64,000 nt of DNA from RYN-428 sp035551995 (GCA_035551995.1 DASZME010000064.1:1-64000), one strand, 5' to 3'; shown: positions 25,505 to 35,330, counted from the stretch's first letter. Numbers and translations: made by a program. The notes: generated by a model from the sequence alone, not told the origin.

Positions 25505-28117
25505 CTACGTTTTCCGCCGGCTCCCCTTGGCCTCCGGCTTCGCGGTCAGCGGGTCATCCGGCCACGAATGCTTTGGATATCGAATTCGCAGATCCTTGCG
25601 GACGTGAAAATAAGTCGTCTTCCAGAAACTCGCCAGATCTTCAGTGATCTGCACGGGCCGATAGTTGGGGCCAAGCAGGTGAACGATCAAAGCGACGCGC
25701 CCATTGGCGATCCGCGGCGTCTGGGTCCAGCCGAATAACTCCTGAAGCCGCGCCGCCAATACGGGTTTGGGACCCGTGTAGTCAATGCGAATTTCGCTTC
25801 CGCTGGGAACCTGAATCGTCGATGGCGCCTGTTGCTCCATGAGACGGTCCAGAGGATAAACCAGCGAACTTTGCAACAACGGAACCAGCGGAATTTTGCC
25901 AAGCTCTTCCAAACTCCGGCGACCCTGGGCGGCGGAGGCCAGAAGATCCGCCAGATCATCGGCGGTCAGTTGCGGCCACGGATGCTCCGGCATCGCCTGG
26001 CGAAGCAGCGCGAGTCGCTTGAGCCAGGTGTTGGCCCCTTCGTCGGACGTAAAAAACTCGACCGCCCTGGGGCGAAGCGCCTCGCCCAGAACGCGCGCGG
26101 CTTGCTCGGGGTCGACGGCGGCGTTGCGGTCCTCGCGCAAGAGCAGATCGCGGTAGTAGACGGCGGTGAAACCGATCACTCGGCCCCGGCCCTCGTCAAA
26201 AACCACGCCGCGCTCACGCCGGATGGAAGCGGGGAAAAGTTCTTCGAGCCATTCGACGCGAATTTCGCTGGCCAGCCGCACGATCGCCTCGCGGCCGGCG
26301 CGGCGCTGGTCCTGAAACGCATCGAGGGCCAGAAAAAATTCCGCCTGCCGGACCGCTGATTCGGCGCCGAGGCGAACGCCGCCGCCGCCCACCATGATGC
26401 CGGCGCTCGGGTCGGCCCCGCGCCGTCGCGCGACGCGGTCCGGATACGCCAGCAGGGGAAGCTTGAGCAGCGTCTGTTCGTCAGGCGGCTCATGTGGACG
26501 CCGCGCGGGAACGGCCGGCGCGGGCGTTGCGATGCGCTGGCCGAGCCGAATCAGTTCATCGCGAGCGCGGGAGACCTGATGGACGGCGCCGGTATCCAGT
26601 TCGGCCGATCGCGAATCGGCGCCATGAGACATCACGTCGAGGCGGATGAGCAGATCCGACGACGCCTGTACCGCGGGGCGATACATGGCGGCGGGGTCGT
26701 ACGCCGACGGCCGAAGAATGTCCTTTTCCGACAGAAGCGCGGCGATGGTCGCCCCTTCGCGCAGCAACCCTTGCTCGGAGGCGGCGATCATCAGGCGTCC
26801 GAGCCTTGGATGAATCGGCAGCGAGAGCAGGCGTCTGCCGATGGGGGTGATGCGGCCATCGTGTTCGTCGCCGAGGGCGCCGAGCATCGCCAGCAAGCGC
26901 TCCGCCGCGAGCAGCGTTTCCTCCGGGGGCGGCTCAAACCACCCGAAAGCGCGAAGGTCGGTCTTTCCCCATGCGTGGAGCGTCAGGACGGCGGCGCACA
27001 AATCGACCCGCCGTATTTCCGGAAGCTCGAAATCCGACATGGCGCGCTCTTCCTGCGGCGACCAAAGACGAACGCAGCGTCCAGGCGCCGTTCGGCCGGC
27101 GCGGCCGGCGCGCTGCGTCGCGGAAGCTTTGCTGATGCGGTTCAGATCGAGGCGATCGAGTCCCCGCTCCGGATCATAGCCGGCGACGCGCGCCAAGCCG
27201 GAATCGATGACCGTGCGAACGCCGTCGATGGTGAGCGACGTCTCGGCGATGTTGGTGGCGAGGATGACGCGCCGCTGCTCGGAGGGCCGGAGGGCGGCGA
27301 TTTGTTCCTCGGCGGTGAGGCTGCCGTGCAGAGGAAGAAGCAGGAGATCATGCTCGCGCGCCATGCTCTCCAGCCGGCTCATCGTTCGGCGGATTTCGTC
27401 GACGCCGGGAAGGAAGACGAGGATGTCGCCGGGATCGCGCGCGGTTGGCGGCGAAGCGGTGGCGCGGCCGTCTTGTAAAACATCGCGCAGGGCGGCCGCG
27501 ATCGCTTCGGGGATTTCACGGGTTCGACCGAAGGGGATGGCGTGCGCATGCGAGATGTCCACCGGAAACAGACGGCCTTCCGTGCGGATGATCGGACAAT
27601 CGCCGAGGAACCTGGCGATCGGTTCGGCGGCGAGCGTGGCGGACATCACGATCAGGATCAGGTCGTCGCGAACCGTCTGGCGAATCTCGCGCAGCATCGC
27701 GATGGCCATGTCCGTGTGCAGGCTGCGCTCGTGAAATTCATCCAGCAGGACGGCGCCGACGCCTTCAAGAAACGGGTCGTCCAGGAGCTGGCGGGTAAGA
27801 ATTCCCTCGGTGACGACGCGAAGGCGGGTGTCGGGCCCGATTCGTTTCTCGAAACGGATTTGATACCCGACCTCGCGGCCGACCTGCCAGCCGTTCTCGT
27901 CGGCGATGCGCTGGGCGCTCGCCCGCGCGGCGATGCGCCGCGGCTGAAGCATCAGCAGATTGGGATGATCGGCCGAAACAAGTCCCGCCCGCAGGATCGC
28001 CGGCGCGACGCGCGTCGTCTTTCCCGCGCCCGGCGGAGCGACCAGCACCAGCGACCGCGCCTCCCGCGCCGCGGCGACGATGTCCGGAAGATGCGCGTCG
28101 ATGGGTAACCAAATCAT
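25505..28117 (-). CDS. hrpB: ATP-dependent helicase HrpB
   Basis: About 870 residues, a DEAH/RHA-type helicase. It shows Walker A APPGAGKTTR, LQPRRIAARASAQRIA, the DEFH box VLLDEFHERSLHTD, the SAT motif VMSATLAAEPIARFLGDCPI, FLPGVDEIRRTMSRL, TNIAETSLTIDGVRTVIDSG and QRAGRAGRTAPGRCVRLW. The C-terminal HrpB domain includes IDYTGPKPVLAARLQELFGW and HSWPDDPLTAKPEAK, both diagnostic. ATG at 28117 fits the family start MxxLPIDAHLP; a GTG at 28138 is possible. The cellular role of HrpB is poorly known. Transcribed divergently from the cytochrome gene. Confidence 0.95.
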   Translation of the reverse strand: MIWLPIDAHLPDIVAAAREARSLVLVAPPGAGKTTRVAPAILRAGLVSADHPNLLMLQPRRIAARASAQRIADENGWQVGREVGYQIRFEKRIGPDTRLRVVTEGILTRQLLDDPFLEGVGAVLLDEFHERSLHTDMAIAMLREIRQTVRDDLILIVMSATLAAEPIARFLGDCPIIRTEGRLFPVDISHAHAIPFGRTREIPEAIAAALRDVLQDGRATASPPTARDPGDILVFLPGVDEIRRTMSRLESMAREHDLLLLPLHGSLTAEEQIAALRPSEQRRVILATNIAETSLTIDGVRTVIDSGLARVAGYDPERGLDRLDLNRISKASATQRAGRAGRTAPGRCVRLWSPQEERAMSDFELPEIRRVDLCAAVLTLHAWGKTDLRAFGWFEPPPEETLLAAERLLAMLGALGDEHDGRITPIGRRLLSLPIHPRLGRLMIAASEQGLLREGATIAALLSEKDILRPSAYDPAAMYRPAVQASSDLLIRLDVMSHGADSRSAELDTGAVHQVSRARDELIRLGQRIATPAPAVPARRPHEPPDEQTLLKLPLLAYPDRVARRRGADPSAGIMVGGGGVRLGAESAVRQAEFFLALDAFQDQRRAGREAIVRLASEIRVEWLEELFPASIRRERGVVFDEGRGRVIGFTAVYYRDLLLREDRNAAVDPEQAARVLGEALRPRAVEFFTSDEGANTWLKRLALLRQAMPEHPWPQLTADDLADLLASAAQGRRSLEELGKIPLVPLLQSSLVYPLDRLMEQQAPSTIQVPSGSEIRIDYTGPKPVLAARLQELFGWTQTPRIANGRVALIVHLLGPNYRPVQITEDLASFWKTTYFHVRKDLRIRYPKHSWPDDPLTAKPEAKGSRRKT

Positions 28118-28188
28118 GGGCTTTGAGACATTATTCACTATACGAACTTCGACCGAATGAGGTACTCTTGGCGAATCCAGGAGTTATT

Positions 28189-28752
28189 ATGCTTCTAAAT
28201 AAGAACGGAACATCGGCAAAACGACACATGATCGTGGCGTTTACGGCGGCGATCGCACTGGCGGCGTTTGTCGGCGTGCATCGACTGTCGGGGGCCGTCG
28301 AGAAGATTCCTCCCGATCCTCCCGCCGCGCACGTGGCCGCGAAAACGCCGGAAGAAGCCGGGCGATATATCGTGATGACCTCCGGATGTAATGATTGCCA
28401 TACGCCGATGTATGACCAGAGACACGGGCAGGTTCCCGAGCTTGAATGGCTCAAGGGAAGCGCGCTGGGGTGGTACGGGCCGTGGGGGACGACGTATGCT
28501 TCGAATCTTCGGCTGATGGTCTCCCAGATGCCGATCGAGGCGTGGGTGAAGATGCTGCACGAGCGTCATGATCGTCCGCCGATGCCGTGGACATCGGTAA
28601 ACGCGATGAGCGAAACCGACACTCGGGCGATGTACGCTTTTATCAAATCGCTGGGCAACGCCGGCGAAAAAATGCCCGAGCCGCTGGCGCCGGGCAAGGA
28701 GCCGCAGGGAACATATTTGCTGTTGTTTCCACAGTCGCCCAAGGAGAAGTAA
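28189..28752 (+). CDS. Membrane-anchored or exported c-type cytochrome
   Basis: A 187-residue protein starting at the ATG at 28189, chosen because AGGAG lies six bases before it. A hydrophobic segment (HMIVAFTAAIALAAFVGVHR) serves as signal or anchor. A single heme-binding motif C-N-D-C-H follows in GRYIVMTSGCNDCHTPMYDQ, with a distal methionine candidate in PPMPWTSVNAMSETDTRAMY. It is like the cytochrome c subunits that hand electrons to periplasmic dehydrogenases or oxidases. A PDZ-like protein gene follows 21 bp later. The partner enzyme is not in the window. Confidence 0.85.
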   Translation: MLLNKNGTSAKRHMIVAFTAAIALAAFVGVHRLSGAVEKIPPDPPAAHVAAKTPEEAGRYIVMTSGCNDCHTPMYDQRHGQVPELEWLKGSALGWYGPWGTTYASNLRLMVSQMPIEAWVKMLHERHDRPPMPWTSVNAMSETDTRAMYAFIKSLGNAGEKMPEPLAPGKEPQGTYLLLFPQSPKEK

Positions 28753-28773
28753 TCTCTTGACGGAGTATCGTCG

Positions 28774-29274
28774 ATGCGCGCTTTATTCGGATTGGTGAGC
28801 CTCCTGGTTTGTGCGTTGATCGTCGCGTACGTCTGGTCGACGTACACGGTGAAAACCGCCGACGTGGGGACCGGGCTTCACGACCAGGCGGAGCAAATCA
28901 GCGGGCGCAGCGCCGACGGCATTCCGGTGGCCGATTCGATCAAGACCGAGGAGGCGTTGGATGGACGCGGGTTTTTTAAGGGGCTGCTGGTCACGGACGT
29001 AACACCCGGCGGCGGGATGCAGACGATGTACGGCCTGCAAAAAGACGATGTCATTATCACCGTCGAATCGCTGACGACCAACGAGCTGACCTCCGCCGAC
29101 GCCATGCGCCCTTTCCTGGTCGAGGCGTATCGCAGAAGTGAGCCGCTGGGCGTGATCCGCAACGGCGAGCGCATTTCTCTGCCGCTACCGTCGCCGACGA
29201 CGGCGCCGGCATCGTCGCCCGGCGGTTCGATTCAAAATCAACTCAACGGCATTCTCAAACAATCGCGGCGGTGA
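28774..29274 (+). CDS. Membrane-anchored PDZ-like protein
   Basis: A 166-residue protein with one N-terminal helix (LFGLVSLLVCALIVAYVWS) and a periplasmic domain that reads as a PDZ fold: FFKGLLVTDVTPGGGMQTMY, GLQKDDVIITVESLTTNEL and a final strand EPLGVIRNGERISLPLP. PDZ domains of this kind bind C-termini or regulate proteases. It probably forms an operon with the preceding cytochrome gene. It ends four bases before the stop of the convergent CvpA-like gene. Confidence 0.7.
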   Translation: MRALFGLVSLLVCALIVAYVWSTYTVKTADVGTGLHDQAEQISGRSADGIPVADSIKTEEALDGRGFFKGLLVTDVTPGGGMQTMYGLQKDDVIITVESLTTNELTSADAMRPFLVEAYRRSEPLGVIRNGERISLPLPSPTTAPASSPGGSIQNQLNGILKQSRR

Positions 29275-29278
29275 TGCT

Positions 29279-31438
29279 TCATTTCAGCGTCGTAACGGTT
29301 CGCACGCCGGTGATATCCTTGATGCCGATCAGATCGATTTTGAGCTTGGCCGGCGTCGCGCCCGGCGGAAGCAGGAAGATCACGGCGACGCGAGACTCTT
29401 TTCCGACGGTCGGCACCGGATTAATGCTGTCGGCATCAATCGGATAGTTGGGGTTATAGCGCGCATAGAAATAATTTTGCGGACCGTTGTTGACCACGGC
29501 CCAGCAGCCAAAAGGCTTGACTTCGGCGCCGGCGGAATCGATCAGGGTCATGTTGGGCGTTCGGCGAAGCCAATCGAAGGGATCGGGAGGCGAGTCGCCG
29601 ATGATCTGCCAAGCGACTTTTTTGGCCGGAACGAAAAATTGTTCGACGGAAAGATCGCCCTTGCCGCTCAGTTCCGCGAGCGTCGCCTGGGGATTGACGG
29701 TGAGTTCCTGAAACTGTCCGTTCTTGATCGTCGCTTCCAGCACGCGGGGAATGCTGATGATCGTTTTGTTTTTGTCGGCCGACGCAATGGAAATTTTTAC
29801 CGGAAGCTCCGGCGTCTGCGCGATCAGAACGACATTCAAAGCCGGTCCGGTGGGACCGCCGGGGAAGCTGACGGCCGGCCCGGCGGGGATCGCCGGAAGT
29901 GGATTGGCCGCGACCGCGGCGGGCGGAACGGACGGAGTCGCCGGCGGCGCCGCCGAAGCGGGCAGCGCCGTTTGCGAGGCGCCGGGCGGCGGCGGGGTCA
30001 TTCCTGAACCGGCGGCGGGAGCGATTTCGGGGGGAACGTATCCCTCGTCGCTGGAGTTCAATTCAACCGCCGGGGATTTGATCAAAACGCCCATCGCCAG
30101 CCCGGGCGCGTCCTTCACCCACGGCTCGGGCTCCTTCCCGGACAGGCTCACCCGCGACATGCGTTTGAATTCGACGAAGACGTCGGGATCGATCTTGCCG
30201 CCCGCGGAAAAACCTTTGGCGTCGACGGCATACAGCAGATCGACGGCCGGCGCGCCCTCGCGCGTGGGGTGCAGGGGAATCACGAGAAAATCGTCGAGCT
30301 TGTCCACGTAAAGAACCGGGCCGTCGCCGGTGCCTTCAACGGTTCCCAGCGGGTAATAATCGAAGGGATGCAGTTTGCCCGAAGCGTCCGCCTGGTTGGC
30401 CACCAAACGAACGGCGCCGGGGCTGAAGCGAATACGGGCGTCTTCGGTGTCGGCGGCGGCTTGTCCGAATTCAAGCCGCACCACGACGAGAATTTGCTTG
30501 TCGTGATTGATCGGGTCAACTCCGGGGCCGACGATCTGGATCTTGGTGGTCTTGAGGATTTTCTCGCTCTTGGGCAATCTTTCGACGTGACGAATTTCCC
30601 TGATCTTGACCAACGGCGGAGCGACCTTCGGCGGCGTTGGCCGCACGCCGATCAATTCCGGATCGCTCAGCCTCACCTGCGGCACGGTGAAGACGCCGGC
30701 CACCGTGACGGCGGGTTTGGCCGCAATGCTGAACGTCGAATGCTGCGCGCCGGCTTGGATGCCCAATCGTTGCGCGAACATTTCCTGGAGGAAATCGGGA
30801 TGGACCTGGCTCAACGGTTGATCGCCGGCGAGCGATCCGCCCTGGCTCAGATGACTGACGGTGTTGACGACGGCATCGTCGACGCCACATATGATCCAGG
30901 GGAATGTGTTCTTCCGGTCGCTTTCGTCGAAGCGCCCGGCAAGGTCGGAATTCAATTCATCGAAGTTGGTGGCGTCCTGCTGCTGGCTGCGCGTGCCGGG
31001 CGTGGTCGAAAGGATCTGGGCGGATTTGTCGGTGGTGGCGTAGCGGGTATAGCCGGCGAGCGACGGGCCGAACGGAAGCTCGGCGGCGGCGACGGCGAAA
31101 ATCCCCAGCGCGAAGATCGCCGCGACGGCGCCCATCAACGCCCCCCCGATGTGGTCGATCAGGGCCGGCAAGCGAATCCCCGCGGGAATCACCTTGTCGA
31201 AGATGACGCGAACGACCGTGTAAATGATCGCGAATAGCGCGACGAGCACGATCGCGTCGCTGACATTCGAATACTTGTCCTGTAGAAATTTCTCGGCGAT
31301 CGCCTCATGCCACGAGAACGCCAGCGCCGCCGACAAAACGGCGATGATCGCCGACAAGGCGGCGCTGAAAAATCCCTGCAAATAGTGAAAGAAAACGATG
31401 GCGACAAACAAAAGCGCGATGACGATTCCGAAGATCAT
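29279..31438 (-). CDS. CvpA-domain membrane protein with long C-terminal region
   Basis: A 719-residue protein. The first ~130 residues form four helices matching the CvpA/colicin V production family (GIVIALLFVAIVFFHYLQGF, VALFAIIYTVVRVIFDKVI, PALIDHIGGALMGAVAAIF, ALGIFAVAAAELPFG), where RLPALIDHIGGALMG is the key loop. The remaining ~590 residues are hydrophilic, with Pro/Ala-rich linkers and beta-rich stretches, not a known domain to me. CvpA homologues affect envelope integrity. Downstream of the GspE-like gene on the same strand. Confidence 0.75.
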   Translation of the reverse strand: MIFGIVIALLFVAIVFFHYLQGFFSAALSAIIAVLSAALAFSWHEAIAEKFLQDKYSNVSDAIVLVALFAIIYTVVRVIFDKVIPAGIRLPALIDHIGGALMGAVAAIFALGIFAVAAAELPFGPSLAGYTRYATTDKSAQILSTTPGTRSQQQDATNFDELNSDLAGRFDESDRKNTFPWIICGVDDAVVNTVSHLSQGGSLAGDQPLSQVHPDFLQEMFAQRLGIQAGAQHSTFSIAAKPAVTVAGVFTVPQVRLSDPELIGVRPTPPKVAPPLVKIREIRHVERLPKSEKILKTTKIQIVGPGVDPINHDKQILVVVRLEFGQAAADTEDARIRFSPGAVRLVANQADASGKLHPFDYYPLGTVEGTGDGPVLYVDKLDDFLVIPLHPTREGAPAVDLLYAVDAKGFSAGGKIDPDVFVEFKRMSRVSLSGKEPEPWVKDAPGLAMGVLIKSPAVELNSSDEGYVPPEIAPAAGSGMTPPPPGASQTALPASAAPPATPSVPPAAVAANPLPAIPAGPAVSFPGGPTGPALNVVLIAQTPELPVKISIASADKNKTIISIPRVLEATIKNGQFQELTVNPQATLAELSGKGDLSVEQFFVPAKKVAWQIIGDSPPDPFDWLRRTPNMTLIDSAGAEVKPFGCWAVVNNGPQNYFYARYNPNYPIDADSINPVPTVGKESRVAVIFLLPPGATPAKLKIDLIGIKDITGVRTVTTLK

Positions 31439-31489
31439 GACGACCCTTTAACTGTTGCTGCACGCGAAAACTCTGCACGATCGGCCGAC

Positions 31490-33196
31490 TCACTTGGCGC
31501 GATTTCGAACCGGCGCCGCCGCCGCCGCCGGAGCCGCGCGGGCGGCCGGCTTTGCCTCGCCTTCGGGCGCGGGCTTTAGCACGCGCAACACTTCCTGAAC
31601 GCTGGTTTGCCCGTGCTCGACGCGCTCCAGCGCTTCTTCCTGAAGATATCGCCCCTTTTGCTTGCGAAACGCCTGGCTCAGCGACTTGCCGGCGTCCAGC
31701 GACGCTTTCACCTCACCGTCCACCGTCAGGATTTCGAAAACGCCGACCCGGCCCTTGTAGCGAAGGTCGTGGCAAAATTCGCAGGGCACGGGGTTTCCCT
31801 TGGCGTCCTTGATCGGCTGCTCGCGGGCCTTGTACAAAGTGGTGGCGCGCTCGGGGCTGAGGTTGAGCTTCTTCAGCATCGCCGGATCGGGCGCAAACCC
31901 CTCCTTGCACGCTTCGCACAACTGACGCATGACCCGACCGTTGATCACCATCCGAAGCGACTCAGTCGCCAGCCCGGTGTCGGCGACTAACTTCTTCCAC
32001 GTCTCCAACGCTTCAAATGTGCTGTTGGCCCGCATGCAGACGTAGACGCGTTTTTTGGACTTGGCGAATTCGATCAGGTGAGCCGCCGTCTGCGCGCCGG
32101 CGACATTGCTCACCCCAAGCACGTCCGGCTCCTGGCTGATGACCCAATCCACCTGATGCGCCTCTTCGGCGGCCGAAGCCGACGACGCCAGCTTATTTTG
32201 CGTGATTCCTTCCAGGTCTTCTTCCTGATCGTGCTCCACCGTATGAGCGTGTTCGAGAAAAGCGTCATGCGAACGAAGGATCGAATAGAACAGGCTCGTC
32301 AGGCCATGACCTTTGGGCGCGCTTAAAATCACAAGGCCGCCCGGATTCTTGACCATTTCCTGCACGGCCGTCCGCTGCAATTCCGTGAATCCCAGGTCGG
32401 CGAGCTTAAACGTGTGGCGGCCCTTGGGATCGACCGCCATGCGCAGATATTCGCCCGCCGTCGTGCCGGCGGTCTGTACGCGCAGCTCGTGCCGCTGCTT
32501 GTCGAGAACCACTTTCATCACGGCCGTCTGCGGCTTGCGGCGATCCTCGATGTTCATCCCGCCCGCCCATTTCATGTAGGCGATGGCGGCCGTACCCGCG
32601 GCGCGGTCGATCGAGCCGCCCACATGAGAGACGTTATCGACCATGTATTTGATCGTCATCCCATCGCCGTCGGGGGCGATATCGATCCGCTGCGCGCTCT
32701 TGCGAATCGGATCGGTGAGCGCCTTCTGAACGGCTTCGTAGGCGGCGCGATCGGGCGAATCGGATTCAGGAACGGGCAGCGGCTTTCCGTCCTTGCCCAT
32801 GATCGTGACTTGCCCCGCCGCCGCCGCTCCGCTGTCCTTCTTACTCTTAAACCCTTCCAGAAAAGATCTGAACTGCTTTTGCAAATCCCGCAGTCCGACA
32901 TGCTTATTGCGAACGGCCAGATAAACGCCGGCCTCGGCGCCCAGAAGGATGGCAAGCACCAGGAAGCCGAGAATGAAAGTCGGGACGTAAAAGAAAAGGG
33001 CGAACGCCACGACCATTCCGCCGAGGTTGGCCAGATTAAACAGGGTTCGCGGCAGATGCGCCGCCGGGGCGTCCTTGTCAGCCCACGTCAGCAATCGCGC
33101 CCACAGCGCCAACACGACCAAAACCGTAACGACTTTGGGGGTACTGATGTACCCGCCGCCCTGCGCGGCCAACATCGGATCGAAAGCCAGCATCAA
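31490..33196 (-). CDS. Membrane-anchored, degenerate GspE/PilB-like ATPase
   Basis: A 568-residue protein with N-terminal membrane segments (VVTVLVVLALWARLLTW, GMVVAFALFFYVPTFILGFL) followed by a GspE/PilB-type core: GMTIKYMVDNVSHVGGSIDR (N2-like domain), KLADLGFTELQRTAVQEMV, the P-loop position LSAPKGHGLTSLFYSILRSH, and the zinc-type cysteine pairs LCEAC and PCEFC before YKGRVGVFEILTVDGEVK. The Walker A lysine is leucine (Leu299) and the Walker B segment ISQEPDVLGVSNV lacks the GE pair of VGEIRD. It probably cannot hydrolyse ATP and may be a structural or regulatory relative of type II/IV secretion ATPases. Confidence 0.78.
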   Translation of the reverse strand: MMLAFDPMLAAQGGGYISTPKVVTVLVVLALWARLLTWADKDAPAAHLPRTLFNLANLGGMVVAFALFFYVPTFILGFLVLAILLGAEAGVYLAVRNKHVGLRDLQKQFRSFLEGFKSKKDSGAAAAGQVTIMGKDGKPLPVPESDSPDRAAYEAVQKALTDPIRKSAQRIDIAPDGDGMTIKYMVDNVSHVGGSIDRAAGTAAIAYMKWAGGMNIEDRRKPQTAVMKVVLDKQRHELRVQTAGTTAGEYLRMAVDPKGRHTFKLADLGFTELQRTAVQEMVKNPGGLVILSAPKGHGLTSLFYSILRSHDAFLEHAHTVEHDQEEDLEGITQNKLASSASAAEEAHQVDWVISQEPDVLGVSNVAGAQTAAHLIEFAKSKKRVYVCMRANSTFEALETWKKLVADTGLATESLRMVINGRVMRQLCEACKEGFAPDPAMLKKLNLSPERATTLYKAREQPIKDAKGNPVPCEFCHDLRYKGRVGVFEILTVDGEVKASLDAGKSLSQAFRKQKGRYLQEEALERVEHGQTSVQEVLRVLKPAPEGEAKPAARAAPAAAAAPVRNRAK

Positions 33197-33276
33197 GTCT
33201 CCTTGGCCGATGCCGCGCGCCCAACGCGGGCGGGGCGGCTACCGGAAGATCAGTTATTGTACATCACCGCGGAAAG

Positions 33277-33696
33277 TCAATCGAGGGGTATGCTCGAATC
33301 CTGGCTTGCCCGCGGCGTTTTCCGCGGGATGGCGGCCGGTTCGCGAACGCGTTCTTTGGGCTGTTCGCCTTTGAGGGGAACGATCACCTCTTGTCGCTCT
33401 CCGCCGCGACGAACCATTTCGATTGTTTCGGTCATGTCGCCTTTCAGATCGCTCAGCGACCGTCCGCCGGTGCTCATGACCAGCAATAAAATCGCGGTCA
33501 CCTGGAGCAGTCCATTGACGAAGTGAGTAAATCCCAAAAGGCCCGGACTTGCGACGGCCGCCCCGACCGAATTGATCAGGATAATCAGCAGCGCCAGTCC
33601 CAGGGCGGCGTTGAATTGCACCCGGCTCTTTACCAGATGGGGAAAAGCGATGCACGCGAAGATAAAGGCGACAATGACGGTGGTGATGCCTTCCAT
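33277..33696 (-). CDS. Small membrane protein
   Basis: A 139-residue protein from the ATG at 33696 with helices TTVIVAFIFACIAFPHLV, AALGLALLIILINSVGAAVA and FVNGLLQVTAILLLVMS, then a charged cytoplasmic tail (DMTETIEMVRRGGERQEVIV). No family recognised. Same strand and 80 bp upstream of the degenerate GspE-like gene, so possibly its partner. Its start is only 20 bp from the divergent CCA-enzyme gene. Confidence 0.65.
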   Translation of the reverse strand: MEGITTVIVAFIFACIAFPHLVKSRVQFNAALGLALLIILINSVGAAVASPGLLGFTHFVNGLLQVTAILLLVMSTGGRSLSDLKGDMTETIEMVRRGGERQEVIVPLKGEQPKERVREPAAIPRKTPRASQDSSIPLD

Positions 33697-33716
33697 GCGC
33701 GATAGTATACGCAGCC

Positions 33717-35117
33717 ATGGCCGAAGACGAAACCGACCAATTCCCGCCGCCCGACCGCGATTCCGCGGTCGGGCCTCAAGCCGCGTCGGCGCCGGGTTCC
33801 GGCGGAAAACCGCTCTGTCGCCGGGTCGATGCCCTTGCGGTTTTGACGCGGCTGCGCGACGCCGGGCATTCGGCTTTTTTCGCCGGCGGATGCGTGCGCG
33901 ATTTACTCCTCGGGCACGAGCCAAAAGACTGGGATGTGGCCACCGACGCCCAGCCCAATCGCGTGCGCGGGATGTTCCCCAACACGCAGGCCGTCGGGGC
34001 GGCGTTCGGCGTGATTCTGGTTCGGCATCATGGAAGCAGCGTCGAGGTCGCCACCTTCCGCGCCGACGCCCAATATGCCGACGGGCGCCATCCCGATTCC
34101 GTGCGATTCACCACCGCCGAGGAAGACGCCAAGCGCCGCGATTTCACGATGAACGGGCTGTTTCTCGACCCGTTGCGTTCCGGCTCGCTCGACGAACAGG
34201 TGATCGATTACGTCGGCGGACGGGCGGATCTGCGTGCCGGGCGGATTCGCGCCATCGGCGATCCCGCCGCCCGCTTTGGCGAGGATCATCTGCGCATGCT
34301 CCGCGCGGTTCGATTCGCCGGGCGATTCGGGTTTGAAATCGAAACGGCTACCGCGGCGGCGATTCGTCGTCATTCGGCGCATCTTGTCCGAATCAGCCCC
34401 GAGCGGATCGCCGACGAACTGCGGATCATGCTGACCCCGCCGACCCGCGCCGCCGTCTACCGTCTCCTCGAAGAACTCGGCCTGCGGCAATCCATTTTCC
34501 GCTTTCTGGAAATCCCGCGCGGGCCCGGACGAATCGAATCGTCGCGATCGGTCTTCGCCGCCCTCGCGTCGGACGCGGCGATCCCGTTTAGTCTCGCCAT
34601 CGCCGGCGCCAGCATCGATGAATATCTCTGGCACGGTCCGCCCAACGCCGACCCGCGCCGTTTTTTCGAGCGGCCGGTCGGACAGAAAATCGTCCGTGCC
34701 GTGCGACAATCGTTAAAGATCAGCAACGACGAGTCCGGCGACATTCTCGGCGCTCTTGAAGGCCTCGATCCCCTCGTCGGCGCCGACGCTCCGCGCGTCG
34801 CGACAATGAAGCGATTTCTCGCCCGTCCGACGGCGGACATGTCGCGGCGATTATTGAAAGCCGTGCAGTCGATCGGCCTGCTCGATACGCGGGAGATTCG
34901 ATCGGTGCAGGAGCGGTTGTCGGCTCTGGAGAAAACCCAATTCGCTCCTCCGCCGCTGATTACCGGAGATGACTTGGCCAAAGCCGGCCTGACGCCGGGA
35001 CCACAGTTCAAGCGCATTCTCGACGCGGTATACGACGCTCAACTCGAAGATCGCATCGTTACTCACCCGGCGGCGATGGAAATGGCGCTTTCGATGTTTC
35101 AGTCAAAAGCCTCCTGA
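33717..35117 (+). CDS. CCA-adding enzyme / poly(A) polymerase family nucleotidyltransferase
   Basis: A 466-residue class II nucleotidyltransferase that adds CCA to tRNA 3' ends or A tails to RNA. The active site is AFFAGGCVRDLLLGHEPKDW with the metal-binding pair in DWDVATDAQP; then EVATFRADAQYADGRHPDSV, RRDFTMNGLFLDPLRSG, IRAIGDPAARFGEDHLRMLR and AVRFAGRFGFEIET, all strongly conserved. The tRNA-Ala gene in this window has no encoded CCA, so such an enzyme is needed. CCA and poly(A) enzymes cannot be told apart reliably by eye. Confidence 0.9.
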   Translation: MAEDETDQFPPPDRDSAVGPQAASAPGSGGKPLCRRVDALAVLTRLRDAGHSAFFAGGCVRDLLLGHEPKDWDVATDAQPNRVRGMFPNTQAVGAAFGVILVRHHGSSVEVATFRADAQYADGRHPDSVRFTTAEEDAKRRDFTMNGLFLDPLRSGSLDEQVIDYVGGRADLRAGRIRAIGDPAARFGEDHLRMLRAVRFAGRFGFEIETATAAAIRRHSAHLVRISPERIADELRIMLTPPTRAAVYRLLEELGLRQSIFRFLEIPRGPGRIESSRSVFAALASDAAIPFSLAIAGASIDEYLWHGPPNADPRRFFERPVGQKIVRAVRQSLKISNDESGDILGALEGLDPLVGADAPRVATMKRFLARPTADMSRRLLKAVQSIGLLDTREIRSVQERLSALEKTQFAPPPLITGDDLAKAGLTPGPQFKRILDAVYDAQLEDRIVTHPAAMEMALSMFQSKAS

Positions 35118-35330
35118 CGATTGTCATCGCCACCGCGAATATACGATCCGCAGTCGCCGGGAGCGGAAGGCGACGGCCTCTTTTGCCCGCGCCGCTACAA
35201 CAGCTTTACTCCGACTCGTTAACGTTTCTTTATTTCTCGAATTTTATTCTTGCAGTTCAGCCGATGTTAGGTATCATAGAGCCCTAACACTTGCCTATCA
35301 CCGCTCGATAGGTCAGGGAGATAAAACATC
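35118..35330. other. Intergenic leader of the toroid-like gene
   Basis: 213 bp. A possible promoter (TTGCAG, 16-bp spacer, TATCAT) lies near 35249-35276. An inverted repeat CCTATC-accgctc-GATAGG follows at 35294-35312, between the likely start of transcription and the ribosome binding site. Confidence 0.45.
35294..35312. promoter_or_regulatory. Inverted repeat, operator or leader hairpin
   Basis: CCTATC and GATAGG are separated by 7 nt, flanked by a weaker outer pair (CCCT/AGGG). Its place just downstream of the predicted -10 suits a repressor site or a small leader hairpin. Confidence 0.4.

Noticed and set aside
33214..33241. GC-rich core GCGGGCGGGGCGGCTA between two minus-strand genes, similar to the repeat families
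   Set aside because: Only the core resembles the families; the flanks do not, so it was not counted as a copy.
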